Part shown: in pieces, positions 61,149-64,000 of the stretch
Layout of the letters: every line of letters starts with the position of its first letter
How positions within the stretch are numbered: the first letter of the stretch is position 1
NCBI GenBank assembly: GCA_964342825.1
Contig: CAYFHO010000010.1
Location: 1-64,000 of the forward strand
Direction: 5' to 3'
DNA length: 64,000 nucleotides
Source of the DNA: AAA164-E04 sp964342825
Lineage (GTDB): Bacteria > Verrucomicrobiota > Verrucomicrobiia > Limisphaerales > AAA164-E04
Program-made: the position numbers and the translations under genes
Notes under the pieces: generated by a model
What the model was told of the DNA's origin: nothing
Databases searched by the model: none
What the model saw: only the letters and a program-made list of their open reading frames with translations

Positions 61149-61430
61149 TCAGGTTAATTCAATTTTGTCACCGCTCTTAAGGGTGACCATGGCTTTCTTC
61201 CAGTTGGCAGCACGACCAGCTTGCTTGGTGCGCTGGCGTCGCTTTTTGCCGCGGACATTCAGTGTATTGACACGAACAACCTTGACCTTGAAGAGTTCTT
61301 CAACGGCATCCCGGATTTGAAACTTATTTGCACGAGGATTGGCCACTACAGTGTATTGGTTGTAGTGGTGGGACTGTTCGGTCCCCTTCTCCGTGACTCT
61401 GACTGTCTTAATGATATCGTAAGCGTTCAT
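61149..61430 (-). CDS. rplW: 50S ribosomal protein L23
   Basis: A 93-aa L23 at the tunnel exit, the docking site for trigger factor and SRP: IIKTVRVTEKGTEQSH, YTVVANPRANKFQIRDAVEELFKVKVVRVNTLNVRGK. Order and length are standard; rplB follows after 14 bases. Confidence 0.97.
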   Translation of the reverse strand: MNAYDIIKTVRVTEKGTEQSHHYNQYTVVANPRANKFQIRDAVEELFKVKVVRVNTLNVRGKKRRQRTKQAGRAANWKKAMVTLKSGDKIELT

Positions 61431-61441
61431 TGTCAGGTAAA

Positions 61442-62068
61442 TTAACTAAGCCTGGATTGTAGTCCGGCAAGCGCATCCTTGGTTATAATGATGCGATCAT
61501 ATTTTAGTGTGTCATATGTATTCAACGAACTGCTGGTGGTCACACCAACATAAGACACGTTTCTTGAAGACAACTGAAGGTTGGAATCAGGTGATGAAGT
61601 CACCAGCAATGAAGTTCCTCCGTTGACTTTCAAATTTTCAAGGATTTGGACGAACTCCTTGGTCTTTGGCTGAGAAAGGCTGATTTGATCCACCACGAGA
61701 ACTTCACCCGATTTGATGCGCTCGGTGAGGGCTTTTTGAAGCGCCAACTTACGAGTTTTTTTGTTTACATCCTTGCGAAAGTCCCTTGGCCGTGGGCCGA
61801 AAACGACACCACCACCACGCCAGATGGGAGATTGAAAAGATCCGGCACGTGCTCGGCCTGTTCCCTTTTGTCTCCATGGCTTCTTCCCGGTACCGGCCAC
61901 TTCTGATCGTGTCTTGGTGCAGGCCGTGCCGTTGCGTTGAGAAGCCATGTAAGCCACGACAGTATCGTGTACGGCCTGGAGCCCCTTGTCGCCCTCTTCA
62001 ACGAGCGCAAATGGGAGGTCCATTTCCTCAACTGATTCCCCACTTATATTTTGAACGTTTATCTTCAT
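61442..62068 (-). CDS. rplD: 50S ribosomal protein L4
   Basis: A 208-aa L4 with the tunnel-reaching loop (GTGKKPWRQKGTGRARAGSFQSPIWRGGGVVFGPRPRDF) and the C-terminal Rossmann-like domain. In E. coli L4 represses the S10 operon; the same may hold here but no control stem was identified. Confidence 0.97.
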   Translation of the reverse strand: MKINVQNISGESVEEMDLPFALVEEGDKGLQAVHDTVVAYMASQRNGTACTKTRSEVAGTGKKPWRQKGTGRARAGSFQSPIWRGGGVVFGPRPRDFRKDVNKKTRKLALQKALTERIKSGEVLVVDQISLSQPKTKEFVQILENLKVNGGTSLLVTSSPDSNLQLSSRNVSYVGVTTSSSLNTYDTLKYDRIIITKDALAGLQSRLS

Positions 62069-62092
62069 TGCTTATGAGCCCTTTCTACGGCC

Positions 62093-62737
62093 TTATGATT
62101 TCTTTTTGGGCTTCTTGACTGCTTCACGAATCACAACATAATCGCCATCCGCCCCGGGTATGGCACCTTTGATCAACAATAAGTTGTCTTCACCGTGAAC
62201 CTTAACAATTTTTAAACTTTGAACGGTTCTTCGAACCTGTCCCATGTGCCCGGGCATTTTCTTACCTTTGGCCACCCAACCTGGGGTAGAACCAGAACCA
62301 ATGGATCCTGGTCGTCGTTTCCAGCCTTTGGCACCATGGGTCGCACGACCACCACCAAAATTCCATCGTTTCATGACGCCCTGGAACCCATGACCTTTTG
62401 TGATACCGATGGCATCCACAAAATCACCTTCAGCGAAGCAGTCTTCCACCTTAACCACATCACCCGACTTCACATCAAGCGAGAAATCACGAAATTCACG
62501 AATTCTTTTAAATCCGGTGCTCTTGTGCTTAGTGAAATGTCCCAAGCGTGGCTTGGACAATCTTTGATCCTTCTGTGGATCGAATGCCAACTGGACCGCA
62601 CTGTAACCGTCTGTTTCAGGAGTTTTGCACTGAACAACGTGATTCGGGCCACATTCGACAACCGTCACATGAGTGGCAGAGCCATCGGCGTTGTATACAC
62701 GTGTCTGACCAAGTTTTTTACCGAGTAATCCTAACAT
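62093..62737 (-). CDS. rplC: 50S ribosomal protein L3
   Basis: A 214-aa L3, an early large-subunit assembly protein. Features: MLGLLGKKLGQTRVYNADGSATHVTVVECGPNHVVQ, FKRIREFR and the W-containing loop GGGRATHGAKGWKRRPGSIGSGSTPGWVAKGKKMPGHMG, which reaches the peptidyl transferase centre. Confidence 0.98.
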   Translation of the reverse strand: MLGLLGKKLGQTRVYNADGSATHVTVVECGPNHVVQCKTPETDGYSAVQLAFDPQKDQRLSKPRLGHFTKHKSTGFKRIREFRDFSLDVKSGDVVKVEDCFAEGDFVDAIGITKGHGFQGVMKRWNFGGGRATHGAKGWKRRPGSIGSGSTPGWVAKGKKMPGHMGQVRRTVQSLKIVKVHGEDNLLLIKGAIPGADGDYVVIREAVKKPKKKS

Positions 62738-62752
62738 GAATATACGCCTTTC

Positions 62753-63061
62753 TTAGATCTTAATGGTAATGTCCACACCCGCAGGTAAATTCAATTTCTT
62801 AAGCTCATCAACTGTCTTGGCAGTGGGCTCAAGAATGTCCAACAAACGCTTGTGCGTTCGTTGTTCAAATGTTTCGTGAGATTTTTTGTCCACGTGAGGT
62901 GAACGGGTCACGGTAAATCTCTCAACCCTGGTTGGCAGCGGAATAGGTCCTGCCACACGAGCCCCTGACCGCTTGACGGTCTCCACAATTTCCTGGGCAG
63001 ATTGATCAATCACTCGATGATCATAAGCCTTCAGGCGAATACGTATTCTTTGTCCAGCCAT
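62753..63061 (-). CDS. rpsJ: 30S ribosomal protein S10
   Basis: A 102-aa S10 (NusE) of the head, also a transcription antitermination factor. MAGQRIRIRLKAYDHRVIDQSAQEIVETVKRSGARVAGPIPLPTR and FEQRTHKRLLDIL are the signature segments. First gene of the S10 block and directly behind fusA (31 bases), showing str and S10 blocks joined. Confidence 0.98.
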   Translation of the reverse strand: MAGQRIRIRLKAYDHRVIDQSAQEIVETVKRSGARVAGPIPLPTRVERFTVTRSPHVDKKSHETFEQRTHKRLLDILEPTAKTVDELKKLNLPAGVDITIKI

Positions 63062-63092
63062 ATTTAATAAAGAACGAGGTTAATAACTGTTT

Positions 63093-64000
63093 CTACGAGG
63101 ATCGAACCGCGGTAGGCATGATCGAATCCAAAAGTGTGTTCACGATGCCAGTAGGCACCTGTTCAAATTTATCGGGCTCCATGGAATAGGAAGCTCGGCC
63201 CTTGCTGAGGGAACGCACGGCAGTTGCGTATCCAAACATCTCAGCCAATGGGACTTCCGCATTGAGAATGGTTGCTTGCGGCTTTGAGTCAATGCTGACG
63301 ATTTTTCCTCGACGACGGTTTAGATCGCCCAGGATGTCCCCCTGATACTCGTCGGGAGTGGTGACCTCCACCTTCATCACCGGCTCAAGTAAGATCAGAG
63401 AAGCCTTTTTCGCAGCCTCTTTGAAAGCGAAGATTCCAGCCATTTTAAAGGCTAATTCGTTGGAATCCACTTCATGGAAACTTCCATCCACGAGCTGGAC
63501 GGAAACGTCAACCAGAGGATAGTTTGCCAAAACTCCTCCTGCGATCGCTTCTTCGATACCAGCCATGACCGCCGGGATAAATTCTTTGGGGATGACACCC
63601 CCCACGATCTTATTGTCGATGGTCACACCCTTTCCACGTTCAGCAGGCTGGATGTTAATGACTGCATGACCGTACTGTCCGCGTCCTCCTGATTGCCTTA
63701 CGAATTTACCTTCACCTGTGGCGTCCTTGGTGATGGTTTCACGGTAGGCAATCTGAGGGGCTCCAGCATTGGCATCGACCTTAAACTCCCGGAGAAGGCG
63801 ATCTCGGATAATTTCCAGGTGAAGCTCGCCCATACCCGCAATGATTAATTGCCCGGTTTCTTCATTGGTAAAGCAACGAAAAGTAGGATCCTCCTCGGAA
63901 AGACGCTGTAAACCTTCGGACATTTTCTCGCGATCCACCTTTGTTTTTGGTTCGATCGCCATTGAAATGACAGGTTCCGGAAAGGTAGGAGGTTCCAAAC
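63093..64000 (-). CDS. fusA: elongation factor G, C-terminal part (cut by window edge)
   Basis: The C-terminal 302 residues of EF-G, the translocase GTPase; the gene runs off the window, so its N-terminal G domain is not seen. Visible are domain III (MSEGLQRLSEEDPTFRCF), domain IV with RQSGGRGQYGHAVI and domain V with EPVMKVEVTTPDEYQGDILGDLNRRRG and LAEMFGYATAVRSLSKGRASYSM. The order fusA-rpsJ fits a fused str-S10 arrangement. Confidence 0.97.
   Translation of the reverse strand, partial: LEPPTFPEPVISMAIEPKTKVDREKMSEGLQRLSEEDPTFRCFTNEETGQLIIAGMGELHLEIIRDRLLREFKVDANAGAPQIAYRETITKDATGEGKFVRQSGGRGQYGHAVINIQPAERGKGVTIDNKIVGGVIPKEFIPAVMAGIEEAIAGGVLANYPLVDVSVQLVDGSFHEVDSNELAFKMAGIFAFKEAAKKASLILLEPVMKVEVTTPDEYQGDILGDLNRRRGKIVSIDSKPQATILNAEVPLAEMFGYATAVRSLSKGRASYSMEPDKFEQVPTGIVNTLLDSIMPTAVRSS

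Overview
The window looks like the chromosome of a member of the Verrucomicrobiota. This rests on a pilus-like operon resembling Akkermansia Amuc_1098-1101, H-x9-type pseudopilins, sulfatase-rich accessory genes, large secreted proteins with verrucomicrobial-style C-termini, and an exosortase/EPS locus. The assignment is inferred from gene content; no rRNA gene is present. Most genes lie on the minus strand.

Layout, left to right. (1) 1-10.1 kb is an accessory degradative region: a ceramidase-like hydrolase, a DUF2007 protein, two S1-type sulfatases, a DUF3500 protein, a Tat-exported metallophosphoesterase, an alginate-export-like outer membrane porin and a nitroreductase. (2) 10.2-19.7 kb is a complete aa3-type cytochrome c oxidase and heme A cluster, read on the minus strand as cupredoxin, ctaA, ctaB, coxA, coxC, coxD, two tiny membrane proteins, coxB, sco, a DUF420 protein and a membrane-anchored peroxiredoxin-like protein. 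This last gene has an in-frame UGA followed by a bacterial SECIS-like hairpin, so it is a strong selenoprotein candidate (UxxC motif). A perfect CRP/FNR-family palindrome lies upstream of the cluster. (3) 19.8-22.3 kb holds ribH, ribBA and coaE. (4) 22.4-39.4 kb holds the pilus-like operon (PilM-PilN fusion, Amuc_1100-like and Amuc_1099-like proteins, glycine-rich secretin). It is followed at close spacing by three large secreted proteins and a subtilisin-family protease. (5) 39.7-44.8 kb is an exopolysaccharide/exosortase locus (sugar-1-P transferase, EpsI, exosortase, WecG/TagA transferase, SDR epimerase), ending next to a tRNA-Met(CAU). (6) 45.1-48.0 kb holds a PQQ dehydrogenase with an internal cytochrome c domain and a pseudopilin. 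(7) 48.1-64 kb is the fused str-S10-spc-alpha ribosomal protein supercluster, read on the minus strand from fusA (cut by the window edge) to rplQ. rpmD (L30) and adk are absent, and S5, S11 and L17 carry low-complexity extensions.

The most interesting candidate is the selenoprotein redoxin at the 3' end of the oxidase cluster, directly after sco and DUF420. I infer that it serves thiol or copper redox handling during maturation of the CuA site. The pilus and secreted-cargo operon is the second point of interest.
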